Positions 9,368 through 17,592 of a DNA stretch of 36,828 nt are shown here, one piece after another (position 1 is the first letter of the stretch; the number at the start of each line of letters is the position of its first letter). The DNA is taken from NCBI GenBank assembly GCA_025769875.1, contig JAGFNK010000518.1, forward strand, positions 1 through 36,828, in the 5' to 3' direction. The position numbers and the translations under genes were made by a program. This stretch comes from Russula earlei. Its lineage: Eukaryota; Basidiomycota; Agaricomycetes; Russulales; Russulaceae. The notes under the pieces are model-generated. The model was given only the letters and a program-made list of their open reading frames with translations, was not told the origin of the DNA and ran no database searches.

Positions 9368-11653
9368 ATGACGAAAACAGCTTGTTTCTTTTGTATAGTT
9401 TTATATACCTGCCTGGTTGACCCACTTCAGGCGCAGGACCTGGTGCAATATGTGCAGCCTTTGGCCGGTACAGCGCCTGCTGCCACAGCCAATGCAATAA
9501 AGCATAGTGAAGCCGGTAGTGAACAGAATGCCAATACCATTCCCGCTGTCGGTTTACCTTTTGGTATGACACAGTTTACACCGCAAACCCGTACTTCTGA
9601 GAATAAATGCATACCCCCATATTTCTACAAGGATAGCTTGCTCAGTGGCTTTCGTGCCACCCATTGGCTCAGTGGTTCCTGTACACAGGATTATGGAAGC
9701 GTAACTATCATGCCTGTTACAGGTGCATTAAGAACTGGTATAGCTATTCCCTTTTCGCATGACCATGAAACAGCCTTACCACATTATTATAGGTTAGATC
9801 TGCCTGCTATGCACCTCACAGCAGAGATCACCGCCACCTTACGGTGTGGCATGATGCAATTTACCATGCAGCAGGATGATAGCCTGTACATCCTTGTTAC
9901 ACCCAATAGCGATTATTCACAGGGCTTTGTAAAAGTAGATGCTGCCAAAGGGGAAGTGTATGGCTATAACCCTGCACACCGCATTTACCAGGGTTGGGGA
10001 CAGCCGGCCGGGTTCAATGGCTACTTTTATATTCAGTTTGAAAGAATGGCTGCCACTGGCGGCGTATTCAGTAGTATTACTATTTATCATACTGATAGCA
10101 TCCTGAACCAAAAAGAAGCAGGCGGTTATCTGGGCTTCTACCTTCATAAAGGAGAGCAACTAAGAATACGGATAGGTACTTCTTTCAGTAGCCTGGCAGG
10201 CGCCCGGCAAAACCTCCAAAAAGAGATATCGGGCTGGCGTTTCAATAGTATAAAGGAAGCTGCCAGGGACCAATGGCAAAAAGCATTGAGTCAGATAACT
10301 GTTACTACCACCAACGAACGAGTAAAGCACATCTTTTACACCAGCCTCTATCATGCCATGCAACATCCGCGGTTGTTCAATGATGCCGATGGCTGCTATC
10401 CCAAATTTGCAGGCAATTATGAAGTAAAGAAAATAACGGGTGGTAATTACTACGATGATTTTTCCATGTGGGATATTTACCGTGCCCAGTTACCCCTGTT
10501 CGAAATATTACAACCATCACTCATCAACCAGCTGGTGCGGTCATTGATCCTGAAAGGCGAACAAGGTGGATGGCTACCCATCTTCCCTTGCTGGAACAAT
10601 TATACCGCTGCCATGATCGGCGATCATGCTACTGCTTTTATGGCCTCTGCCTATACTAAAGGCCTCCGTAGGTATAACGTTAGCAAAGCATATGCCCTCA
10701 TGCGAAAAAATGCTTTTGAAACAGCACCCTATAAAGACTATGTGAATGGCATGGGAAGAAGAGCTTTAACTTCTTATTTACAGTACGGTTTTATACCCAT
10801 GGAAGACAGTGTAAAGGAAGCCTTTCATAAAAAAGAACAGGTAAGCCGCACACTCGAATATGCGTATGATGACTATGCCTTAAGCATTGTCGCCAGGGAT
10901 TTGAACAAGATAGATGATTACCAGCAACTGCACCAGCGCGCTTTCAATTATAAAAATGTATTTGATAGTTCAGTGGGTATGGTACGCGGCCGTTATGCCA
11001 ATGGTAAATGGTTTGAAAGTTTCCATGCAGACAAGCGGGAATCTTATATAACAGAAGGTACACCCCGCCAGTATACTTTTTATACGCCACAGGATGTAGC
11101 CGGGCTTGCCAGATTAATGGGCGGTACGAAGGCGCTTGAAACAGAACTGGACAGCCTGTTTGCCACGAATGAGTACTGGCATGGCAATGAGCCGGGGCAC
11201 CAGATTCCGTTTATGTATAATTACACCGCATCTCCATATAAGACGCAAAAAACAGTGCAGGATATCTTACATAATGAATACAGTGATGGCCCCGGGGGGC
11301 TGGGTGGCAATGATGATGCAGGGCAAATGAGCGCCTGGTATGTGTTTGCTGCTATGGGCTTTTATCCTATGGACCCTGTATCAGGCGAGTACCTGTTATG
11401 TACGCCATTGTTTGATACGGTTACGATCCGGTTACCCAATAACAAAGCATTCAAAGTGATCTGCCATAGAGCGAATGCCGGTTCCCAATACATTCGTACC
11501 ATATCATTGAATGGCAGCCCGTACAACAGGAATTATATAAATCATACCTGGTTCATCAAAGGTGGCCAGCTGGATATCTGGTTGCAGGATACGCCCACTC
11601 ATTGGGGAAGTAAACCGGCTAACAGGCCATCCTCATTAACCATGCTCAAGTAG
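9368..11653 (+). CDS. GH92 family glycosidase (alpha-mannosidase-like), second copy
   Basis: This 761-aa secreted GH92 protein is clearly divergent from the copy at 5317. The signal peptide MTKTACFFCIVLYTCLVDPL ends near QAQ23. The N-terminal domain has VQYVQPLAGTA, NTIPAVGLPFGMTQFTPQT and FRATHWLSGSC, the form commonest in characterised alpha-mannosidases. The catalytic domain has TLEYAYDDYALSIVARDL, E563 in TEGTPRQYTFYTPQD (general-acid region) and GNDDAGQMSAW (G647-W657), containing the base Asp residues. Unlike the first copy it keeps the standard EGxxxQY and GNDDxGQMSAW patterns, so ordinary alpha-mannosidase activity is the more likely reading. The two copies probably handle different linkages of one mannose-bearing glycan. 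The next GH28 gene starts 23 bases after its end. Confidence 0.93.
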   Translation: MTKTACFFCIVLYTCLVDPLQAQDLVQYVQPLAGTAPAATANAIKHSEAGSEQNANTIPAVGLPFGMTQFTPQTRTSENKCIPPYFYKDSLLSGFRATHWLSGSCTQDYGSVTIMPVTGALRTGIAIPFSHDHETALPHYYRLDLPAMHLTAEITATLRCGMMQFTMQQDDSLYILVTPNSDYSQGFVKVDAAKGEVYGYNPAHRIYQGWGQPAGFNGYFYIQFERMAATGGVFSSITIYHTDSILNQKEAGGYLGFYLHKGEQLRIRIGTSFSSLAGARQNLQKEISGWRFNSIKEAARDQWQKALSQITVTTTNERVKHIFYTSLYHAMQHPRLFNDADGCYPKFAGNYEVKKITGGNYYDDFSMWDIYRAQLPLFEILQPSLINQLVRSLILKGEQGGWLPIFPCWNNYTAAMIGDHATAFMASAYTKGLRRYNVSKAYALMRKNAFETAPYKDYVNGMGRRALTSYLQYGFIPMEDSVKEAFHKKEQVSRTLEYAYDDYALSIVARDLNKIDDYQQLHQRAFNYKNVFDSSVGMVRGRYANGKWFESFHADKRESYITEGTPRQYTFYTPQDVAGLARLMGGTKALETELDSLFATNEYWHGNEPGHQIPFMYNYTASPYKTQKTVQDILHNEYSDGPGGLGGNDDAGQMSAWYVFAAMGFYPMDPVSGEYLLCTPLFDTVTIRLPNNKAFKVICHRANAGSQYIRTISLNGSPYNRNYINHTWFIKGGQLDIWLQDTPTHWGSKPANRPSSLTMLK

Positions 11654-11676
11654 GTATTATGTTACAAAAAGAAACT

Positions 11677-13125
11677 ATGGCCAAAAGAATCATTGCCGTT
11701 ATCTGCGCCGGCCTTTTGTGGTGCATGCAGGTGACGGCACAGGAGAACAATATCTATACTATTACTAACTATGGCGCTATTGGTGATGGGAAAACAGATA
11801 ATGCCAGGGCTATCCAAAAAGCCATTGATGCCTGTAATACAGCTGGCGGCGGCAGGGTAGTAGTACCGGCAGGGCATACATTTTTAACCGGGCCATTCGA
11901 CCTGCGGTCTTTTGTGGAGCTGTACATAGAAACGAATGCCCGGTTATTGGCCAACCCTGATGAGCGTGTCTATACCAAAAGCGCTTTTCGTGATAACAAA
12001 GGCGAAGGTACTATCTGGATCGGTGGGGAAAACCTGGTGAATGTAACCATTGATGGCAATGGTATCATCGATGGCAATGGCATCTCCTTTATGGGGGCCG
12101 AACTGGAGGATTCCTACGTACTGAAACCCTTTACTGTTGTTGACCCCAGGCCACACCTGTTAACCATTGTGGGTGGCAAAAATATCCGTATCCGTGATCT
12201 TACTATCCGTAATTCCGCTTACTGGACGCTTCATTTGATCGGTTGCGATGATGTGGCTATTACCGGCATCACCTTATTGAATAACCTGAAAGTGAGGAAC
12301 AGCGATGGTATAGACCTTGACCACAGCAAAAATGTTCGTATCACCAACTGTTATATAGAATCCGGCGATGATTGCATCTGTTTAAAAAATCGCAGGGAGT
12401 ATGAGGAGTTTGGCGTTTGTGAAAACATTACTGTCAGTAATTGTACCATGACATCCAGGAGCTGTGCAGTTAAGATCGGTTCCGAAAATATGGACAGCAT
12501 CCGTCACGTGGTCTTTAACAATTGTGTTATTACCAAAAGTAATCGTGGCATTGGCATCCAGAACCGTGATGAAGGAACAGTTACCGATGTGATCTTCTCC
12601 AATATGGTGGTTGATTCGCATCTTTTCTCCGATGTGTGGTGGGGTAAGTCGGAGCCCATTTATGTTACCGCTTACCGCAGGGCGAAGGCCAATAACAAAG
12701 ATGCCAGCTGGCGTTTCCCTAAGGGGGCAACGGAAGGCAAAGTAGGCAAAGTGAGTAACATCTTCTTCAGCAATATCAAATGCCGCAGCGAGAACGGCGT
12801 ATATGTTAGCGCCGAGGCCATGGATAAAATAACCGGTATTCATTTCGATAATATTGATCTGCAGCTCAATAAAACAACGAATAGTATGGGCGGTGTATAT
12901 GATCGTCGCCCATGTATGGTAGAAGGGATTGTAAAAGCGCCTACTTCCGGGTTTTATTTTGATACGGCGGATTCGCTTAATATTAATAACTGTTCGGTTG
13001 TATGGGGTAATAGCCGGCCAAACTATTTTGCGTATGTATTGGAAAGTAACCGGGTACCCGTACTGGTGATCAAAAACCTGGAAGGTCAATCGGCGTTCCC
13101 CGGTAAACTACCTGCTATTAAGTGA
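11677..13125 (+). CDS. GH28-family right-handed beta-helix protein, second copy
   Basis: This is a 482-aa secreted beta-helix protein (488 aa if the in-frame ATG at 11659 is used). The ATG at 11677 was chosen because it follows an A-rich leader and gives a compact signal peptide (MAKRIIAVICAGLLWCMQVT). YTITNYGAIGDGKTDNARAI is the typical GH28 opening. Asp residues D210 (NSDGIDLD) and D231/D232 (SGDDCICLKN) keep the GH28 spacing, and their numbering is identical to the copy at 7658. As in that copy, the catalytic His is missing (SRSCAVKIGSEN replaces the GHG block) and the RIK motif reads RGIGIQNRDEG. It closes the first glycan block. The substrate is unknown; it may act on acidic sugars, but the altered active site weakens a polygalacturonase label. 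Confidence 0.85.
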   Translation: MAKRIIAVICAGLLWCMQVTAQENNIYTITNYGAIGDGKTDNARAIQKAIDACNTAGGGRVVVPAGHTFLTGPFDLRSFVELYIETNARLLANPDERVYTKSAFRDNKGEGTIWIGGENLVNVTIDGNGIIDGNGISFMGAELEDSYVLKPFTVVDPRPHLLTIVGGKNIRIRDLTIRNSAYWTLHLIGCDDVAITGITLLNNLKVRNSDGIDLDHSKNVRITNCYIESGDDCICLKNRREYEEFGVCENITVSNCTMTSRSCAVKIGSENMDSIRHVVFNNCVITKSNRGIGIQNRDEGTVTDVIFSNMVVDSHLFSDVWWGKSEPIYVTAYRRAKANNKDASWRFPKGATEGKVGKVSNIFFSNIKCRSENGVYVSAEAMDKITGIHFDNIDLQLNKTTNSMGGVYDRRPCMVEGIVKAPTSGFYFDTADSLNINNCSVVWGNSRPNYFAYVLESNRVPVLVIKNLEGQSAFPGKLPAIK

Positions 13126-13367
13126 ATTTAGTATGGTTTTGCTATTTCCAGCACAACAGCAAATCATTGTTCCGCCGCTATATTCTTGATATCAGCTGCC
13201 GGGGAACCACCTGGTTTACACCTGTCTACAAACACCTGCTGAAACAACAATCCTCCTCTCAACAGCTGGTTTTTAGCAAGGCGGTATAGTCCCTTATACC
13301 CCTGTATGGTACGAAGCAGGGGCGGGGATGAATATTGCAAGGTTGCCGAAAGTTTTTTCCAAAATAG

Positions 13368-13415
13368 TTGCGTAACTAAAAAGTTACTTATACATTTGTG
13401 TAACTAAAAAGTTAC
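13368..13415 (+). promoter_or_regulatory. Promoter with paired ArsR-type operators, regulon 1
   Basis: A Bacteroidota promoter is visible: TTG at 13368-13370, a 20-base spacer, and -7 element TACATTTG at 13391-13398. Two identical 16-bp dyads, GTAACTAAAAAGTTAC, lie at 13372-13387 (between -33 and -7) and 13400-13415 (over the expected start of transcription), 28 bp apart. Their arms GTAACT/AGTTAC are perfect inverted repeats around AAAA. The layout fits autorepression by the ArsR protein encoded as the second gene. The upstream stretch 13126-13360 holds only a small dyad, GGTATA/TATACC at 13283-13300, and no gene. Confidence 0.75.
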
Positions 13416-13420
13416 CTATT

Positions 13421-13873
13421 ATGGAAAAGCGTATTCAACATGCTATCTTTTATTCCCATGCACCTGCTACGGTTTGGGAATATCTTACCAAACCTGAGTT
13501 AATTGCCCAATGGCTTATGCCAAACAATTTTGAACCGATTGTGGGGTATGATTTCGAGTTTACTACGAAGCCTATACCGGCTTTTGATTTTGATGGCCAT
13601 ATTTACTGTAAAGTATTGGAAGTAGTGCCATTCAAAAAGCTCTCCTATTCCTGGAAAGGGGGCCAGGGAGATGGCAGGATCACTATGGACTCTATTGTTA
13701 CATTCACCCTCACTGAAAAAAACAACGGCACAGAATTGTCAGTAGAGCACAGTGGTTTCCGTATATTGGAAAACGCTGACATCTTCACTGCCATGAATGC
13801 GGGCTGGTTACAGAATATACAAAAGATCGCTACACTCCTTAATACCGTTAACCATGGAGCAACAACTATTTGA
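13421..13873 (+). CDS. SRPBCC domain protein (AHSA1 family), regulon 1 gene A
   Basis: This 150-aa cytoplasmic protein is of the SRPBCC/START-like fold, AHSA1 subgroup, proteins that form a deep hydrophobic ligand pocket. Family hallmarks are the start IQHAIFYSHAPATVWEYLTK, the PELIAQWLMP motif near residues 27-36, and the C-terminal helix NAGWLQNIQKIATLL. No signal peptide is present. It starts 6 bases after the second operator and overlaps the ArsR gene by 20 bases, so the two are translationally coupled. AHSA1-type proteins are often encoded with ArsR repressors, but their ligands are mostly unknown. A role in binding or altering a small hydrophobic molecule is inference. Confidence 0.88.
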   Translation: MEKRIQHAIFYSHAPATVWEYLTKPELIAQWLMPNNFEPIVGYDFEFTTKPIPAFDFDGHIYCKVLEVVPFKKLSYSWKGGQGDGRITMDSIVTFTLTEKNNGTELSVEHSGFRILENADIFTAMNAGWLQNIQKIATLLNTVNHGATTI

Positions 13874-14180
13874 TGCCTTCCAGGCAATCGCAGACCCGAG
13901 CAGGAGGGAGATACTAAGATTGCTTTCGAAGGAGCGCTTGCCTATTAACTCTCTGGTAGAGAATTTTGATATGAGCCGGCCTGCCATATCCAAACATGTT
14001 AAAATCCTCGAAGGCGCAGGCTTTATTTATATAGAAGACATTGGACGTGAAAGGTATTGCACGCTTAAAAAAGATGGCTTTACAGCGTTGCAAGGCTGGA
14101 TCAGTTACTTCGATGCTTTCTGGAATACCAAACTCCAAAAACTGGGATCATTATTAGACAATAAAAACAAACAAAAATGA
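13854..14180 (+). CDS. ArsR-family winged-helix repressor, regulon 1
   Basis: This 108-aa DNA-binding protein begins at the ATG at 13854 (MEQQLFDAFQAIADPSRREI), the position where ArsR proteins of the SRPBCC-associated type normally start; a longer in-frame start at 13797 would lie deep inside the upstream gene. The winged helix covers residues 4-80, with the recognition helix around DMSRPAISKHVKILEGAGF and a wing ending in GRERYCTLK. No metal-binding Cys cluster (ELCVCDL type) is visible, so metal sensing is unlikely. It overlaps gene A and shares ATGA with gene B. It likely binds the paired dyads at 13372 and 13400, repressing its own operon. Confidence 0.9.
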   Translation: MEQQLFDAFQAIADPSRREILRLLSKERLPINSLVENFDMSRPAISKHVKILEGAGFIYIEDIGRERYCTLKKDGFTALQGWISYFDAFWNTKLQKLGSLLDNKNKQK

Positions 14181-14635
14181 AAACAGCAGTTATTGCCAGT
14201 GATTATCACTGCAGCTTTGCTGTGCCTGTTTCGGCCAGTGAAGCTTATACAAATATTTGCCGGGTTGCTGATTGGTGGACAAACAATTTTGAAGGTAACT
14301 CGCAACAACCGGGTGATGTTTTTACTGTTCGGTTTGGTGAAACCTTTGTGACTTTCCAGTTAACCGAGGCTATTACCGGAGAGAAGATCGTGTGGCTGGT
14401 TACAGATTGCAATCTTAACTGGCTGGCGGATAAAAAGGAGTGGAAGGATACGGAGATTATTTGGGAAATAACCCGGAATAATAATGCTACTCAAATAAAC
14501 ATGCTACATGCGGGGTTAACGCCAGATGCTGACTGTTATGACAGCTGTGAAAAAGGATGGAACCATTTTTTGAGAGACAGCCTGTACCGGTTATTGACGG
14601 AAGGCAATGGGATGCCGGAGATAAAGAAGGAGTAG
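14177..14635 (+). CDS. SRPBCC domain protein, regulon 1 gene B
   Basis: This 152-aa SRPBCC/AHSA1-like protein starts within the ATGA that overlaps the stop of the ArsR gene, a classic coupled arrangement. The N-terminus YHCSFAVPVSASEAYTNICR with VADWWTNNFEG and the C-terminal helix CEKGWNHFLRDSLYRLL match the fold. It is quite different from gene A (PELIAQWLMP is replaced by VADWWTN), so the operon offers two distinct ligand pockets. Regulation would be shared with gene A through the operators at 13372-13415. Function beyond the fold is unknown. Confidence 0.85.
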   Translation: MKTAVIASDYHCSFAVPVSASEAYTNICRVADWWTNNFEGNSQQPGDVFTVRFGETFVTFQLTEAITGEKIVWLVTDCNLNWLADKKEWKDTEIIWEITRNNNATQINMLHAGLTPDADCYDSCEKGWNHFLRDSLYRLLTEGNGMPEIKKE

Positions 14636-14679
14636 TTATATTTGTTTACTACCAGATAATTTATGTAACCTATTGGCCT

Positions 14680-15183
14680 ATGATTTCCAAAGTATTGAGC
14701 TGCCTGTTTATTATACTATTATTCTCTTGCAGTAGTAAGCAGGATAAATGGAATACCATAAAAAAGACAAAGAAGGTATACCCTACAGATACTATTTATG
14801 CTTTTAAAGATGTTGTATTGCAGGATACGCAACCTACCTGGGTAAATGTTTCTTATAAGAACTATGCATATAAAGATTTTTGCCAAAGCAGGGTGCAGGC
14901 TGACTTCCCTCTTACTGATATAAGGGTACAAATATCCCTGCAGCAGGACTCTTTAAAAATCGCGAGGCAGATGCTGGATAGCCTTCGGAAAAACGGCGTG
15001 GCACATTTTGTAGGGCAAAGAATTATTGATAATAAATTGATGGTGTATTATTATACAGATGGCGATTGTAACCCAATATGGGTAGTGAGCAATTTTGTAA
15101 TACCCTGTAATGGTGAATTTGTTAACGATGATAGATGGCTTTTTTATTTATTGTTGTTGGGAAGGCCACACGATATTCATTAA
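14680..15183 (+). CDS. Small lipoprotein of unknown function
   Basis: This is a 167-aa putative lipoprotein. The ATG at 14680 was chosen because it gives a short lipoprotein signal, MISKVLSCLFIILLFSC, with the lipidated Cys at residue 17; the upstream in-frame start at 14557 lies inside the SRPBCC gene. After the Cys is a Ser/Lys-rich linker, then a domain rich in Asp, Tyr and beta-type residues. No family is recognised. It sits 44 bases after SRPBCC gene B on the same strand and may be its last operon member, but the gap leaves room for separate expression. Confidence 0.7.
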   Translation: MISKVLSCLFIILLFSCSSKQDKWNTIKKTKKVYPTDTIYAFKDVVLQDTQPTWVNVSYKNYAYKDFCQSRVQADFPLTDIRVQISLQQDSLKIARQMLDSLRKNGVAHFVGQRIIDNKLMVYYYTDGDCNPIWVVSNFVIPCNGEFVNDDRWLFYLLLLGRPHDIH

Positions 15184-15304
15184 TATCTTCCCCGCCATCC
15201 ATCCATTTCTCTTGCATATTGCACAATACATTCCTAACTTGCTGTGCCTGTGCTATAAATAAGGGCAGGCACTCCTTTTATTTCATTATCAAAACAAGTG
15301 TCGT

Positions 15305-15841
15305 ATGAAACTATTTAACATCAAACCAATTGTCGTTCTCATGCTGGCGGCTTTTTCCGTAACTTCCATTGCACACGCACAAATGGATAAATCAAAAAGA
15401 CCCAGCCCTCCCGCAACAGCTACCGGTAAGGTAGGTGATGCCACCATTACCATTAACTACAGCAGCCCTTCCGTAAAAGGAAGAAAGATATGGGGAGAAC
15501 TAACTCCTTATGATAAAGCCTGGAGAGCCGGCGCGAATGAAGCCACTACTTTTGAAACAGATAAAGCTATTAAAGTAGAAGGCAAAGAATTGCCAGCCGG
15601 TAAATACAGCGTATTTATGATACCCGGTGAAAAAGAATGGACCATTATCTTCAACAAACAGGTAGGCCAATGGGGTATCAAAAGAACAGGTGAAGCCAAC
15701 TACGATCCTGCCAATAATGCATTGCAGGTAACTGTTAAGCCTAAGACAACGGATATGACAGAATCCCTGGTATATGAAGTGGGCAAGAAAGGCTTTTCAC
15801 TGAAATGGGAGAAACTGGAAGTACCCGTAAAACTAAAATAG
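15305..15841 (+). CDS. DUF2911 family secreted protein
   Basis: This 178-aa exported protein has a signal peptide ending near residue 26 (TSIAHAQ). The DUF2911 domain fills the rest, shown by INYSSPSVKGRKIWGELTPY, WRAGANEATTFE and LPAGKYSVFMIPGEKEWTII. The family is common in Bacteroidota and has no established activity; the fold is a predicted periplasmic beta-sandwich. The 121-base upstream gap has a weak dyad (GTGCCTG 15244-15250 / CAGGCAC 15266-15272) but no clear TAnnTTTG element. A strong terminator hairpin follows at 15878. It looks like a single-gene unit between the two ArsR regulons. Confidence 0.88.
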   Translation: MKLFNIKPIVVLMLAAFSVTSIAHAQMDKSKRPSPPATATGKVGDATITINYSSPSVKGRKIWGELTPYDKAWRAGANEATTFETDKAIKVEGKELPAGKYSVFMIPGEKEWTIIFNKQVGQWGIKRTGEANYDPANNALQVTVKPKTTDMTESLVYEVGKKGFSLKWEKLEVPVKLK

Positions 15842-15877
15842 TTCCCTGGAATAAATATTTGTTGCTACTGCTATTGC

Positions 15878-15936
15878 AGAAAGCCCTGTAAGATAAAAGC
15901 CGCTATTATAGCGGCTTTTATCTTACAGGGCTTTCT
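15878..15936. terminator. Perfect 28-bp hairpin, terminator-like
   Basis: Two 28-base arms (15878-15905 and 15909-15936) are exact reverse complements around the 3-base loop TTA. The core AAAAGCCGCTA / TAGCGGCTTTT is a standard intrinsic terminator that works on either strand. The outer 17 bp (AGAAAGCCCTGTAAGAT and its complement) extend it far beyond usual length. It lies 37 bases after DUF2911 and 38 bases before the next promoter. Confidence 0.8.
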
Positions 15937-15973
15937 CTTTCTACGGCTTTATTCATAAAAAAATATAGAAATA

Positions 15974-16020
15974 TTGTGTAGTTAAATAGCTACGCAATAT
16001 ATTTGTAGTCAAATAGCTAC
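15974..16020 (+). promoter_or_regulatory. Promoter with paired ArsR-type operators, regulon 2
   Basis: The -33-like TTG is at 15974-15976 and the -7 element TATATTTG at 15998-16005. Two 16-bp dyads, GTAGTTAAATAGCTAC at 15978-15993 and GTAGTCAAATAGCTAC at 16005-16020, sit between the elements and over the expected transcription start, 27 bp apart. The ArsR ATG follows at 16023. The layout copies the promoter at 13368-13415, but the dyad sequence has changed symmetrically (A4/T13 to G4/C13). Confidence 0.75.
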
Positions 16021-16022
16021 AA

Positions 16023-16343
16023 ATGAACCTACGTCGTGATGTTTTCCAGGCCATAGCCGACCCTACCAGGAGGGCCATCCTCCTCCTGCTCGCTTCACAA
16101 GCCATGACCGCCGGGGCCATAGCCGCCAATTTCGATACAGCACGGCCCACTGTTTCCAAACACCTGCAAATACTCACCGAATGCCAGCTGTTAGAGCAAA
16201 CGCAAAACGGCAGGGAAGTGTATTATCATATCAATGCAAAAAATATGAAAGAGATAGCCGACTTCATTGAGCCATTCCGCAATAGGTGGGACGACAGGTT
16301 TAATAAATTAGAAACCATCATGAAAAAATACAAAAGCAAATAA
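16023..16343 (+). CDS. ArsR-family winged-helix repressor, regulon 2
   Basis: This 106-aa repressor has the opening [20 protein letters not shown], helices [20 protein letters not shown] (recognition helix about residues 43-56) and the wing [17 protein letters not shown]. It resembles the ArsR at 13854 but differs in the recognition helix ([10 protein letters not shown] against SRPAISKHVK), matching the changed operators. No metal-ligand Cys residues are seen. It is first in its operon and is followed after one base by an SRPBCC gene. Autorepression through the dyads at 15978 and 16005 is inferred. Confidence 0.92.
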   Translation: MNLRRDVFQAIADPTRRAILLLLASQAMTAGAIAANFDTARPTVSKHLQILTECQLLEQTQNGREVYYHINAKNMKEIADFIEPFRNRWDDRFNKLETIMKKYKSK

Positions 16344-16344
16344 T

Positions 16345-16815
16345 ATGGAACGAAAAACAAATGTTACCGCAGAAGAGGGTAAACAGGAATTAACGATCAC
16401 CAGGGAGTTTGACCTGCCATTGGAGTTATTGTTTAAAGCGTATGCAGAAGCCGATATCATTGAGCAATGGATGGGAACAAAAGTGCTGAAGCTGGAAAGT
16501 AAAAAGCATGGCAGTTACCAAATGGAAACCAGCGATGCCAAAGGCAACGTGGCTTTCAGGGCCAATGGCGTTATCCATGAGTTCATTCCCAACCAAAAGA
16601 TCATCCGCACATTCGAGATGGAGGGCACTCCCTTTGGCGTTCAGTTGGAGATCTATGTATTTGAACAGTTAACGGAGGATACCTGCCAGCTCAACATGCA
16701 CGTAATATATGAATCCGTTGCACACAGAAACCAGGTGCTGCAATTACCCTTTGCACAAGGCATCAATATGGCCCATAACAGGGTACAGGACATCCTCAGC
16801 AAATCCTCACTGTAG
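16345..16815 (+). CDS. SRPBCC domain protein (AHSA1 family), regulon 2
   Basis: This 156-aa AHSA1-type SRPBCC protein has ELTITREFDLPLELLFKAYA, the EADIIEQWMGTKVLKLES motif, VIHEFIPNQKIIRTFEMEGT and the C-terminal helix FAQGINMAHNRVQDIL. It starts one base after the ArsR stop, so expression is coupled. It is the usual partner of this type of ArsR. It has no signal peptide and is predicted cytoplasmic. Its ligand or substrate is unknown. The YdeI-like gene 51 bases downstream may be co-transcribed. Confidence 0.9.
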   Translation: MERKTNVTAEEGKQELTITREFDLPLELLFKAYAEADIIEQWMGTKVLKLESKKHGSYQMETSDAKGNVAFRANGVIHEFIPNQKIIRTFEMEGTPFGVQLEIYVFEQLTEDTCQLNMHVIYESVAHRNQVLQLPFAQGINMAHNRVQDILSKSSL

Positions 16816-16866
16816 TATCCTGGTATTTCAGACCTTTGAATAGAAAGGTCGCCCCGCTAATTAAAA

Positions 16867-17454
16867 ATGAATAGTATGAATCCCAAAGTTGATTTCTACT
16901 TTAATAAAGCCAAAAAATGGCAGGAAGAACTCGAACAATTAAGAACCCTCATTTTAGATTGCGGGTTAACCGAAGAATTGAAATGGGGCGTACCCTGTTA
17001 CACGTATCAGCAAACCAATATAGTATTGATACATGACTTTAAAGAATACTGTGCCATCCTGTTCTTCAAAGGCGCGTTGTTAAAAGATACCAAAGGCATA
17101 CTCATACAACAAACAGCAAATGTGCAGGCAGCGCGCCAGGTTCGGTTCACCAATGTGGGGGAAATAACAAAGCAGAAAGCCATCCTCAAAGCCTATATCT
17201 ACGAAGCCATTGAAGTAGAAAAAGCCGGTTTAAAAGTGCCGCTAAAAAAGGCCACCGAATTCCCCATCCCGGAAGAGTTCCAACAAAAACTAAAAGAAGA
17301 TCCTGCCTTAAAAAAGGCGTTTAAAGCATTAACGCCGGGACGGCAAAGAGCATACCTCCTGTATTTTGCTGCACCCAAGCAAGCCAAAACCCGGGAATCA
17401 AGGGTTGAAAAATCCACACAGCAAATCCTCAACGGAAAGGGATTAAATGAGTAG
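16867..17454 (+). CDS. YdeI/DUF1801-family protein
   Basis: This 195-aa soluble protein combines an N-terminal DUF1801 domain (residues about 5-115: AKKWQEELEQLRTLILDCGL, TEELKWGVPCYTY, CAILFFKGALLKD) with a C-terminal YdeI-type segment (EEFQQKLKEDPALKKAF, LTPGRQRAYLLYFAAPKQAK). YdeI-like proteins have been linked to stress or peptide tolerance in enterobacteria, but the molecular role is not settled. The in-frame ATG at 16876 is an alternative start. It probably belongs to the regulon 2 operon, 51 bases after SRPBCC; the intervening gap has no convincing promoter. Confidence 0.85.
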   Translation: MNSMNPKVDFYFNKAKKWQEELEQLRTLILDCGLTEELKWGVPCYTYQQTNIVLIHDFKEYCAILFFKGALLKDTKGILIQQTANVQAARQVRFTNVGEITKQKAILKAYIYEAIEVEKAGLKVPLKKATEFPIPEEFQQKLKEDPALKKAFKALTPGRQRAYLLYFAAPKQAKTRESRVEKSTQQILNGKGLNE

Positions 17455-17592
17455 CCGCCCCTGCGAAAGCCACTAGCCTGCATGACAGAGCAGGCAGGTG
17501 CATTGATAAAAGTTTCGGACATTGGCCACCATTGCGTGGCTTCGCTTTCTTTGCCTCTTTGCGTGAAACCCCGCAAACAAACGATTGTTATC

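Noticed and set aside
12382..13089. 235-codon open frame on the minus strand
   Set aside because: It lies wholly inside the GH28 gene and its composition (His/Ile-rich, no motif) is that of an antisense shadow.
15244..15272. GTGCCTG / CAGGCAC dyad upstream of DUF2911
   Set aside because: The arms are 7 bp with a 15-base loop and no clear T-run; not enough to call a terminator or operator.
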